From assembly GCA_963931865.1 (NCBI GenBank), contig OZ007505.1, positions 930,001-994,000 on the forward strand: a stretch of 64,000 nucleotides of DNA, given 5' to 3'. This DNA is from Axinella damicornis. Taxonomy: Eukaryota; Porifera; Demospongiae; Axinellida; Axinellidae. The translations under genes and the position numbers were made by a program. The notes beneath the pieces are model-generated. The model was not told where the DNA came from. It searched no databases and saw only the letters and a list, made by a program, of their open reading frames with translations. Shown one piece after another: positions 1 through 12,000 of this stretch (within the stretch, counting starts at the first letter, position 1; every line of letters begins with the position of its first letter).

Positions 1-3000
1 CAAAACTGCACTTCCAAGATCCAGTGTGAAGTTTGTGAGTGTTGGTGGGTCACGATCCGGAATAATGAAAGAGACCTGGAGAGCATCCTCAGCTGTGATG
101 TTGAGAACTTGGTTGCCAGCAAGGTCACTTACAGCATTCTCCGTGATAGTTAGGTAGGTGCTGTTCTCATCCTCACCGAGTTGCGAAGAGGCCTTGATAA
201 AGTTCAGGTCGTTATCAATCAAAGGAATAGTGATTGTATCTGAATCGGATTGGGAGGTGTCCACAGCTGCCAGCACAATTGACTGTGACAGTGGTGTGAG
301 CATCCTTGTACTCTGCAGCGTGATCTGGGTGCTGTCTAGTTCTGAGGAAGAAACCACCTCAGTGAAGTAGAGGATGAGAGTCCCGTTGTCCAAATCAAGC
401 GAGAAGGATGCAACTGCAGGAGAACTCGTATCGCCAATGACCACACCTGCACCCACAGCATCAGTTGAGGAGATTAGAATAGCAGGATTGCCACTAAGAT
501 CTTCCACAGTCGTTGGCAACATAGAGATGAAGGTGTCACTGGGGGTGTTGCCCAGACCTCTTAAGATTTTGATACCATTCAAATCAACTGATTGGAGCAC
601 GACTGTAACAACATAGTCACTCTCAAGTGGAGTGCCCATTGTGAGTGTGTAGCTAATGGCATCAGAGTCAGGAGAGCTTTGCAGTGTGATCCCTGAGGCA
701 TTGAATGTAGTAGCATTAATGGTTTCAGAGAAGGTAAGGTTGAGGCTACCAGAGTTCAGATTTAGGTCAAACGCAACAAGCTGGGGGCCGGTAACATCTG
801 GAAGTATGCTGGTTATGGGGAGCGCAGCTGTCAGAGGAATCTCACTGGCATTGTTGCCGAAGAAATCTGTTATTGCACTCTCTTCAAGAGCAACAAATGT
901 ATCCTCTGAGCTGGTTCCAATACCGTCCTGGATTCTGATCTCATGCAAATCATCAACTGTTAGGGAAATAGTGACCGTGCGAGCATCAAGTGAGATATTA
1001 GCAACTCCAGAAAGTGGTAGTGAGATGGTATTGTTGGTTATGTTTCTTTCATTCTGGATGACAATGCTGCTCAGAACCAGGGAGGGAAGGCTGACAGCTT
1101 CTGAGAAGGTTAGATTCAGTGCTCCCATATTCAGATCTAGGACCACTTCTCTCAGTTCAGGGGAGGAATTGTCAGCCACAAACGTTGTTACCTGACGTGC
1201 CTTTCCATCTGTGATTGGAAGCACATCGTTGCCTTGGTAGTCATCAATGAAGTCTGCTCTCATGATAAGGTATGTGGTCGAAGTATTCTTTGCAAGACCT
1301 GGTATTGAGTTCATACCAAGTACATCCAAAGCAGAGAGAGTGATGTTTACAATGTGTCCATTGGGTGACAAAGATTGGCTGCCATAGGTGAGAGTGTACA
1401 CTTCAGAGAAGGTTGCAACTTGTTTGCTCTGTAGTCGAATGGCTGGTGGGTATTGCGTACTCACATTTACCACATCGGTGAATGTCAGAATTAGATGACG
1501 CGTGTTCAAGTCCAGTGTGTACTGAGAGAGTGAGGCAAATGTTACACCAGTGTCTTCTTCAATGCTAGAGACCATTCTGTCTTCAAGTGGTTCAATGCGA
1601 TTGAAAGCAACATCAAGCACACTGCTAGCATCAACAGAAAGGTAGGTGTTAGTTGGTAAAGTTCCAAAGTTCTCATCAAGTTTCACAGCTGCAATGTCTT
1701 CTCGAGAAAGAGCCACGACAACTGTTGTGGTAGCATATTCAGTGCTGAGCACTTCACCATCATCAAGTCTTCTAAGGTTTCCAGACTGCATTGCATCCGA
1801 GTGGAGAAGTAGACCAGAAACGTTAAAGAAATCGACCAGGACAGGCTCATTGAAAGTTAGTGAAATGGACTCTGTCCTGAGATTGATGTTGTATCCAAGG
1901 AGTTGAGGAGGTGAAGCATCTGGGGTGTAGTTTGCAACCTGCTGTGCGCTGGTTGGGGGTATGGCTTCAGAAGGGTTTGGTGTATAGGCTGTATCAACGA
2001 CAAAGCCAGATGGAACTGAGATGAAGGTTGTATTCTCATCCTTGGTTGCATTGCTCAGCTTTAGGTTGTTTGTGTCACTAGTGGTGAGTTGGATCAAAAT
2101 GTCTTCCACATTTCCACTCAGAACCTCACCTCCAGTTAACAAGTACAATGAGTCAGCCTCTGTGGAGTTGCTGCCTGACTGAATAGTGATGGAAGTTACA
2201 ACAAGGCTGTCTGATTCAATTGGCTCATTGAAGTGCAGAGTGAGGAGACCCATATCGAGATCGAAGTCAAAGCTGTTGACAGTGGGTCCAAGTTGGTCTT
2301 CAATAATATCACCAACAATATACCCTGGGAACTGCTCCCCAATGGATACAATGTTGTTGTTGCTGTTGTCTCTCAGGAAGTCGCTTGTGGCCGCAAAGTA
2401 GCAGGTGGCCCTGGTAGTACACAACCGAGAGTCACGCTTGATGAAGTTAAGATCCTGTGCATTGAGATTGATGTACAGCACTGTGCCATCTGTGCTTGTT
2501 TGCAGGGTACCTCCAGTAAGGTTGTACGTCTGGAGTGGACTTTCAAAGAGGGTCTGTAGACGAATCTCTTCTGGCTGGACGGAGGTTACATTAATGGCTT
2601 CAGTGAAGCTGAGGGAGATTACGCCAGTCTCAAGGTTTAGTGTAGTGAATGATATCAGTTCTGGTGAAGTGATGTCACGTGAATAACTAGATATGCCCAT
2701 TGCATTTCCATCAAACCTCCCTACAAGAGGCAGGCCAGCTGCGTCCAGAATGGTGTCATTGGAGTAGGCAAGGTAGCAGTCATTAGCACCAGTACACAAT
2801 GGTAGTAGTTTCACTGCATTCAGATCAGCTTCAGACAGGGTGATAGTGACAACTCTGCCCTGGATTTGGATGCTCCTTGCGGCTGTGAGGGAGAAGTTGG
2901 CGGCAAGAGCAAGGAACCCATCCTGGAGGGTCAGCTCACTAACTTGCAGTGTGGAAATGTTCACAAACTCATCAAAAGAGAGAGAGATCCTACCCAAGTT

Positions 3001-6000
3001 CAGGTCAAAATCAAAAGCAAGCAGAGTAGGATTCGCCATGTCCAAATTGAACGCATATGCCTGAAGAGCAGATGATGTTGAGATGAGTTCCACCCTGTTG
3101 TTACTTGTGTCACTTATGGTATCTCTTGTGATGGACAGGTAAGTATCATTCAGTGAGGTAACCAGATTGCTTACTCCTCTGATGCTGTTGATGTCAGATT
3201 CAGTGACCAAAACTTTCAGAACTGGGCCACTTACAGCAGAGACATTTCCACCAGTAAGCTGGTAAGATGACGTAGGGACTGATTCTGAACTCTGGAAGGT
3301 GAGCTGTGTGGGGTCAAATGTTGAGGCATTAACAGTTTCAGAGAATGTGAGAGTGATTTCAGCAACCTCCAATGCAACAGAGAAGTTGAGTAGCTGGGGA
3401 GCTGTTGTGTCAGGAATAAAAACTGCTACCTGCAGAGCACTGTTTGGAGCGATCTGTTCTGCCAAGTTTTCAGCCGAGTCTATCACAATTCCCTCAGCAA
3501 TGCTGACAAATGTTGTGGTCGAAGATGCTGCAATTTCTGAGATTCCCTTGATAGTGTTCAGTTCATCCTCTGTCAGCACTAGAAGAATGGTATTACCTGA
3601 TTGGGCGAACGTATCAGCTGCAGCTGGAATCACTACTGGACCTGCTAGAGACCGTCCTCCTAAGAGCAGCAGTTGTGTGGAGTTGTAGGAGTCTGGAAGT
3701 ATATCTTCAGAGAATGTCAGGTAGATACGGCCTTCATTAAGGTCAAAGGTGAACGTTGATAGAGAAGGCCTGATTAAGTCAGCAGTGAAGTTGCTAACTG
3801 GGAGAGCCATTCCAGTGGATCGGTACTCATTACCACTGACATCTCGAATCAGTGCATTGGCAGCCAGGAGGAATGTTGTGTTATCACTTTGCCCAAGTGG
3901 TGGAAGGCTACGAATTATGTCGACATTCTGTATGATGATGACAATGTTAGTTGATTCCATAGTGGTGGTCACAATGTTACTGGTGAAGTCGAATGAAATT
4001 GATGTGTTATCAGGATCTGAAGTGAGTGTCAGAGCGTTTTGGTTTAGAATACTTGGGTCCACAACTTCATCGAAGTACAGGACTACGTACAGTGGCAGGG
4101 TGTTGTCATCCATCTTGAAATCAAAAGCTAGAAGTCGGGGTGGTGTTAGATCGGCCTGAATGCTGCTAGCTCCAATAGGAGAACTGTCTAGAATAGCATC
4201 AATTTGGTTTCCACTGACATCAACAAATGCACCCATATCAACAGCCAAGAAAGTTGTAGCAGGTGAGAGAGCAAGAATTTCGTTAACTTTGATGGCATCC
4301 AAGTCTTGAGAATCCAGAATAATGCTAATTTCTCTTCTGTTGGGTGGTAGAACAGTTCCTGATGTCAGAGTTACCCTACTTGCTGAGCTAGACCCTGCAA
4401 GGATGGTTATTCCTGGGAAATAAATGTCTGATATGTTGATGGGCTCATTGAAAGATATATCCAGAATGCCATCATCCAGATCAAGGGAGAAACTGCGAAG
4501 TTGTGGCCGAGTTTGGTCCCTCTGAACTTCAGCTGCTTGTGTGGCTGAAGTATCATCCACAACACTCACAGGATTTCCAGCAAAGTCTGCGCCAAAGCTG
4601 CCGCTGATGAATGAGATATAAGTGTCCGCTGATGAGGTGGCCAGGTCTGTAATTGTCTTGATCGCATCCAGGTCCTGATCGGAGAGACTGATGGTCACAG
4701 TGTTGCTGACAGCATCCATAGCCCTACTGTTGTTAAGAGCATAGCTAGCAGTAGCATTGATGATCGTGAAAGAATTCTGCAGGACAATTTTGGTCACATC
4801 AATAGAGGAAGTGTTCAGTGCTTCTGTGAAAGTCAGTGAGAGAGTAGCCAGGTTGAGATTAAGATCAAAGCCCACCAGTTGTGGTTCTGTGGTATCTGGT
4901 ACAACAAGACTTGCTTGGATCGCACTGCTCTCAACAATTGTGTTAATGGCATTGGAATTTGCGTCTACGATTGCACCGAAGAGGATCCTAAGGTAGGTAT
5001 CAGCCTCAGAGTTAGCCAATGTGGGTACACTCTTGAGGTTGTTCAAGTCCTCACTAGAGAGGGTAATGTTTAAGACAGATGTCAATGTTAGATTGGATCT
5101 ACTGTCTACCAAGGAGCTCCTTAAGGTGTACACAGTTGTAGGTGTGGTGCTGTCAAGAAGGATGAAGCTGGGGACACTAACCATATCAGGATTAATGACT
5201 TCATCGAAGGAAAGTTCTATTGTTCCTGAGTTTAGATCCAGTGAGAATTCAAGTAGTTCTGGTGGTGTTTGATCAATAATAGCCATAGATACATTGAGTG
5301 GGCCATCCTGTGGTATCTCAATTAGAGGGTTACTGAAAGGATCAAATACAGCTCCACCTTGGATGGCTAAGAAGGTACTGTCAGGGTTCCCAAAGTTGGA
5401 CTCTTGTTTGATAGCATCCAAGTCTTCTTGCAAGAGAATGACGTTCACAATAGCTGCAGTTGTGTTGGGCTGTAGAGTACCTCCTCTCAGACGAAGTATG
5501 TGATCTGAAGTATTGACTGTAGGTCCATTCTGAAGAATGATCTCAGTTACTAACAACGTGGAGATGTTCACGGCTTCAGAGAATTCAAGCACAAGTCTTC
5601 CTGTACCGAGATCCAGATTGAAAATCACGAGTTCTGGACTGCTGTCATCCCCAGTGAAGTTGGCAACCTGGCGTGTGACACTGTTTACGTTTAGCCCAGC
5701 TAGATCTTGGATTGCAAGTGAAGTGATCATGAGGAATGTATTGTTCTCATTGGTAGCTAAGGCCATGATGCCTCGGATATTGTTCAGATCCACTGGAGAA
5801 AGGTTAAATTCGATCACATTGCTTGTGGTAGTGAGCATTGGACCAGCTGTAAGGCCAAGAGTCTCAGACGGTGATTCCTGTGCATTCTGGAAGACAAGTG
5901 CAGTATACTCAAGTCTGGAGGCATCAACGATGTCATCAAAGCTCAGTGTGAGAAGACCTGTGTCTAGGTCAAAGTTGAATGAGATAAGGTTGGGACTGGT

Positions 6001-9000
6001 GCGGTCAGGCAACAGAGTGGCCACCTGTAGAACCAAAGTGTTGTTAAATTCATTGTTTGAGGTGTCTTCAATTGCTCCCCGAGCCACTTCCAGGTATGTG
6101 TTGGTTTGCAGGGTGGCAAGGGTGGTTGTTCTCTTGATCGACTCCAAGTCAGATAGAGAGACCGTGATCCGGATAGATGTGCGATCAACACTTATGTATT
6201 CAACTGAGCCTGTCGAGAGAGCAATACCATTTGAATCTGAAGCTGTCTCCAGAAGAGTGAAGTTCTCGAAAACAATGGTGCCAATGTCAACAGGTTCACC
6301 AAAAGTGACAACCATCACTCCTGAGTTGAGATCAAATGTTGAAAATTCTGTAAACTCTGGTGGTGTGGTATCTGGTATGAAGGTCCTAGCTGGGATAGGG
6401 TTGATTCCATCCACAGCTGGTTGGGCAGGGTTTGTAGCTCCTGCACCACCAGCACCCAGATCATTAGCGATAGCAGAGGTGTACGTAATGTAAACTGTGG
6501 ATAGATTTGTTGCAAGACCGTCTGTAGACTTGATGGCATTTGCGTCAGCTGTAGGAAGTGGCAGAGTCACTAGTGTGTCCATTATGACAACTGAGAAAAA
6601 CGAGAGTGTATGAGACAGTGTAGCATTGAAGTCATCTTGGATAGTAACAGCAGAGGACTGGAAGTTAGTTTGAATGGGTTCGTTGAACTCAATTACCAGA
6701 GTGTTTGAATCTAGGTCAAGATCGAATCCAATGACTGTTGGACCAGTTTGATCTGGAATGATCTCCTCAGGGAAGGCATTGAGCGATGTGATAAACTGCT
6801 CTTCAACAACTGGGTTTCTAGCCAGGTCAAGTATGGTTCCCTCAGGATAGCGGATGAAACAGGTTAAGGGAACTATACAGAGAATCGTGTTGCTCTTGAT
6901 TGCATTCAGGTCCACATTGGTCAACTGTACTGTGATGGTTGGCCCTAATGCCTCAATCACATCTCCTCCAGTGAAAGTATGAGTCTGTGTTGAGCCCAAC
7001 CGTGTGCTGGTGGAAGAAAGGGTAATATTCTCTGTGACTAGTGAGCCAGGAAGAACTGTCTTGGAAAATCTCAGAACCAAGATACCCTCATCAAGGTCAA
7101 AAATCACAAACTGGGAGAGTTCAGGTGGACGCGGATCAATTACTATTTGGTTGACTTGCAGAGCATTTGTACCCAGCCGTGCTACAATTGCATTGCCACT
7201 CATGTCCTGCAAAAAGTCACTGTTGAAAGAGAGGTAGCACTCACTTTCGTTGAGACACAGGTTGTTCGTGAAAAGCAGGGTTATGTCCTCAACACTGACC
7301 GTTAGATAGACAATCCTGGAGTCAGTTGTGGGCACCATAGTGGCACTGGACAATCTGACACTGCGTGATGGGTTGTTGGAGGCGGCATCTTGAATGACAA
7401 GCTCTGAAGCATTCAGCGTATCCACAACATTCACTGTCTCAGAGAATATGAGTGTAAGGTTACCAGAGTCGATGGCTATTTGGAACTGGAGCAGCTGGGG
7501 TCTTTCAGTGTCATTGAAGAAGTTGGATGCCATAAGGGGATTACTGGATGAGCGAGCCATGACATCACGGTTGCTCACATCCTGTATTCCATTTGAATCC
7601 ACTGCTAGGTAGGTGTTGTTGACCGAGGTAGCCAATGAGCGGAGGGCTTTTACCGTGTTTAGATCTGCAGCTGTCAGGGTGATGTAGAGGGTAGTGAAGT
7701 TGTCAGAAGCTACCATTCCACCAGTCAGTCTCAGAGGCTGTGAGCCACTTGGTTCATTGATGAGCTCAAATGCAGCTGTTTCTGTAGTAAACACATCAAT
7801 CACTTCATTGAATGACATTGTCAGGAGTCCTGTATTCAAGCTGAATGTGAACTCTACCAAGATGGGGCCTGTTGAATCACCAGTGAAGGCACTGGCTCTT
7901 ACTCCAGGTAGAGACACCACTTGTATTGAGTTTCCAGCTAGGTCCTGAACTGTATCTGCCAGCAGAGTGATGTAGGTATTATTCTCAGTGGTGGCAAGTC
8001 GTCTCTCAAACTTTATGTTGTTCAGGTCATTTGGAGTGAGGTCAATCTCAATGAAAGATGAGTTCATGACAGTGCTTACGGCAGAGGTACTCAGAGTAAC
8101 ACTAGGACCTAGCAGGCCGGTATCTGAGTAGAAGGTCAAGCTCTGAATGTTGATTGATGGTAGTGCAACAGGCTCAGAAAACTGTAGTCTCAGTGAACCG
8201 GTGTCTACATCGAGGTTGAAGAACAGTAAAGTTGGTGGGAAAGCATCCAAAATTACACTCTGTGCCTGAAGTGGCAATGCGAGTGCCTCAAAGAGATTGC
8301 TGTTGAAGTCAGATATAACATCAGCAGGGAGATTAACAAATGTGTCAAGTGTTGATGACCCAAGACCATCATTCAGCTTGATCTGATCTCCATCTTCTCG
8401 GGACAAGGGTACAGTGATGACTACCCCATCTTCTGTTGGTCGAGCGGTGGATCTCAGAGTGTACATCTCAGTTGCACCATTGGTCAGGGTGATCTGATCT
8501 GTTTGGAAGGATGAGCTCATCACAGTTTCTGAGAAGGTGAAGACGAGGGCTGAAACATTGAGATCCAGTGTGAAATAGAGTAGTCTTGGTGGTGTGCTGT
8601 CTGGAGTGTACACACTGGCCTGAAGTGCGGCAGATTCTATGATGGCTGTAATGGGATTGCCAGATGCATCAGTGATGGCTGACGATGTAATGCTGAGGAA
8701 GGTAGTTGCCATGTTCACAGCCAGACCAGTATCTTGTTTGATGTTGTTGATATCAAAATCTTCAAGTTGAATGTCCAACGTAGTATTGCTGAGCGGTGTC
8801 ATGGTGATGAGTGTCAAGCGGTATCTCGTTGTAGGTGTTTGGCTGTCCAGGAGCTCAAAGCTGGTAATGTTGAGAGCGTTTGCATCTACAACTTCCGAGA
8901 AGTTGAGAGAGAGAACTCCAGTGTCCATGTCAAGACTGAAGCTGAGGAGCTGTGGCCTGGTTTGATCACCAACAACTCTTGATGCTTGCAGGGCCAGAGA

Positions 9001-12000
9001 CATGTTGATCGACAGAAGAGCATTGTCACTAGTGTCAGAGATGGTTACATTTGTGGCCGTAATGAAAGTGTTATCTTCAGTTGTGCCGAGGTTGTTCAAA
9101 AGCTGAAGATTATCAAAGTCACCTACTGGAAGGAAAAGGGATATAATGGTGTAAGATACAAGAGACTCCGTACCTCCTGTAATGGCAACACTAAACTCAT
9201 TCAACGTCTGTGAGTTTTGGAGAGTGATTCCCGTCGGGTCAAAGGTGGAGATATTGACGGTTTCTGAGAATGTGAGGTTCAAGAGACCAACGTTCAGATC
9301 GAATGAGAAGGCTACAATTTCAGGTGGTGTATCATCAGGGATGAAGATATCAACCTGGCGAACTGCAGCATCAAGTCCATTATCAGCCAAGTCCAGGATG
9401 GTATCTTGGGCAATGTTGACAAATGTGTCATTTTCAGAAGTGGCAAGAGTGCTGACTGATTTGAGCTGGTTCAGATTGGAAGTGCTGAGAACAATTGTGA
9501 CTGTGAGGGCATCTGATGATCTCGTGACACCCCCACCACTAAGGGTGAGCATCTGAGTGGGGGTAGCTTCAGCATTCTGGAGCTTGACATCACGGAGGTT
9601 GAAGGTGCTCACATTTACAATGTCATTGAAGGTAAGACTCAGTGTTCCACGATTAAGATCAAAGCTTGCAGCAGTTAGGACAATTCCTTCAGTATCAGCA
9701 ATGTACTCATCTGCAAGAATAGCATTTCCATCCGTGATGGCTATAACATCCCTACTGGCATAATCATCAAACGCATCAGCACGCATTCTGAGATAGGTGT
9801 TGTTTCTTGTGGTAGCTAGTCCGACAATCTCACTAATGCCGATACGATCCTGCTGTGATATCAGAATTGTTACTGCTTGTGAGTCAACATCAACCGCAGC
9901 AGAGTCAGTCAGTGTATACGCTAGGTCTGGTGTAGATTGCTCTGCACTCTGAATAGTTATGGCATAGGGGTGAAAGGTGCTTGCATCTATCACATCACTG
10001 AAGGTAATATTGAGAATGCCAACGTTCATATCAAGGCTGAATCCAGTGGCAACTGCTTGAGATTGGTCAGTGACTACGGTAGTAGCCTGGAGACCAGCAA
10101 GTTGAAGATTTCCATTGTCAGCAAAATCCTGAATAGTATCTGCTTCAGCTGAGAGGAACACCTCAGTGAGATCAAAGTTGGTAAAGATATCTGATGGGTC
10201 TAGCTTCAGCTGAGAAACGTCCTCATCTGTAAGTTGTATCACAACAATCAGCGCACCATCTTCATCCCCAGGTGGGAGAAGCTGCCCTCCAGAGAGAACA
10301 ACACGAGCTGTGCCATTGGCCACGGAACTCAGGGAGATGCCAGTAAAGTTCAGAGTGGATGCTAACACTGGCTCATTGAAAGTGAGTAGCAGGATGTCAT
10401 CTTGTAGGTTCAGAGTGTATGAAACAATCACCGGGCCTTCTGTATCTGGGATGTATGCAGATACTTGGAGGGCATCATCAGTTGGGATAGCAACGGTGGG
10501 GTTGGATACAAAGGCCATATCTTGTATAACATTGTCAGTCACAGAGATGAAAGTGTCTTGGGTTGCAGTTGCAAATGGCAACCTTTTCAGAGCATTGATA
10601 TCTTCGGTGGCTAAGTTGATGGTGATCTCTCTCTGATTTGGAGAGGCAGTGAAACCTGCAGTCAGTTGGTATTGCAGTGAAGAGTTCGTCTCATTTCTGT
10701 TGGCTTGAATTGTAATTGCAGTTGTTTGTAGAGAGATAGCTCTTACAGGCTCATTGAAGGTCAGGATTAGAATGCTTTCGTTCATGTTGAAAGTGAATTC
10801 TTCGACGATAGCAGGCTGGTTGTCTGGGATCAGACGTGTCACTATCTTTCCTGGTTCAGCATTACTCGCACTGGAAAGCTCATTACCTGCTACATCAGTG
10901 ATGAGACTTGGAGACACCCAGACATAGCAGTTGCCTCGAATTGAACAAAGGTATCTTTCCTGTTTGATCACAATCAGGTCAAGATCGCTAAGAGTAAATG
11001 AAACATACCTCCCTGATTTCTGGATAGAGATAGTAGCATTGGGTGTGTAGTTCCTGACAGGGTTTTCAAACAGAGACTGTAGCCTGAGACCATTTATGTC
11101 GAAGTTAGAGATATTCACTGGCTCACTGAAGAAGAGAGTAATCTCCATTGAATTTAGATCGAATTCAACAAACTCCACTAGTTGTGGTGATGAGGTATCA
11201 CTTGTCAGGTTGGTAACAGGCAGAGCCATCCCTTCTGCTCTTGGGTTGACTCCGTTTCCGAAGGAATCTATTATGGTGTTGTTAGTGTACGTGATGAAGC
11301 AGAGAGACGTGAGGCTGCAGAGTGTGCCATTTCGGAGGGAATCATAGTCAGAATCAGTGAGGGTGATAGTCACTTCAGTGGCAGGTTCAAGTGGGAAGGA
11401 CCCACCTGAAATCTGCAAACTTTCTGCAACAACCGTCAGCCCATCCTGGATGGTTATCTCTTGTACTGTGAACGAGGCTAAATCGACAGTTTCATTGAAC
11501 CTGAAAGTAATGGTCCCTGCATTAAGGTCTAAATCGAAAGCAAAGAGATTTGGAGAAACTTGGTCTACACCAAATGACGAAGCCATGAGGGCGTTGTTGG
11601 GTGAGATGGGTGAGTTTCGTAGACCATTTAGTCCAAACACAACAAATGAAGGCATAGAAACAAACGTTGTTTCTGTTGACTCTGCAAGTCCATCTAAGCC
11701 CTGAATATTGTTTCTGTCTTCCTCTGTGAGTGGAATTTGGACCAGATGAGAGTCACCTGGTGGTACAGCACCTCCAGTGAGTGTGTATTGTATGGTACCT
11801 CTCCCTTGTGCTCCTTGAAGTGTAATGAAGGTGGGGTCAAAGGTTGAGATGTTAACTGCCTTGGTGAAGGTGAGAATTAGGACAGCAGGATTGAACTGGA
11901 AGGAGAATTCCATCAGTGCAGTTGGTTCAGAATCTGGTATGACGGTTCCCATTAGTCCAAAGTTTGCGGGCACCTCCGAAGAGTTGATGGTTGCAAGGTC

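Larger units (their letters stand above)
1..3042 (-). repeat. Partial super-repeat unit U8 (first eight domains)
   Basis: Core strands lie near 2968, 2602, 2224, 1846, 1468, 1102, 727 and 361. It begins with pair A, the P-G-Y-I-V linker and the domain-5 insertion at the same spacings as in U1-U7. The array is therefore still in register where the window ends, so more of the protein must follow. Confidence 0.88.
3043..11565 (-). repeat. Super-repeat unit U7, 23 domains, 2,841 residues
   Basis: Core strands lie near 11490, 11127, 10750, 10370, 9994, 9628, 9262, 8895, 8523, 8170, 7801, 7436, 7054, 6674, 6295, 5932, 5572, 5203, 4822, 4444, 4063, 3706 and 3334. Markers: pair A, P-G-K-I-V linker, domain-5 insertion reading D-G-N-A (N for K), pair B with C-F-I-R-Y, and the largest Gly/Ala-rich loop expansion in domain 14. 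Confidence 0.9.

Noticed and set aside
5537..6493. Plus-strand open frame of 318 codons
   Set aside because: It lies wholly antisense to two and a half normal repeat domains. Its product is Ser/Val/Arg-rich with the same periodic pattern as other antisense stretches and no recognisable domain.
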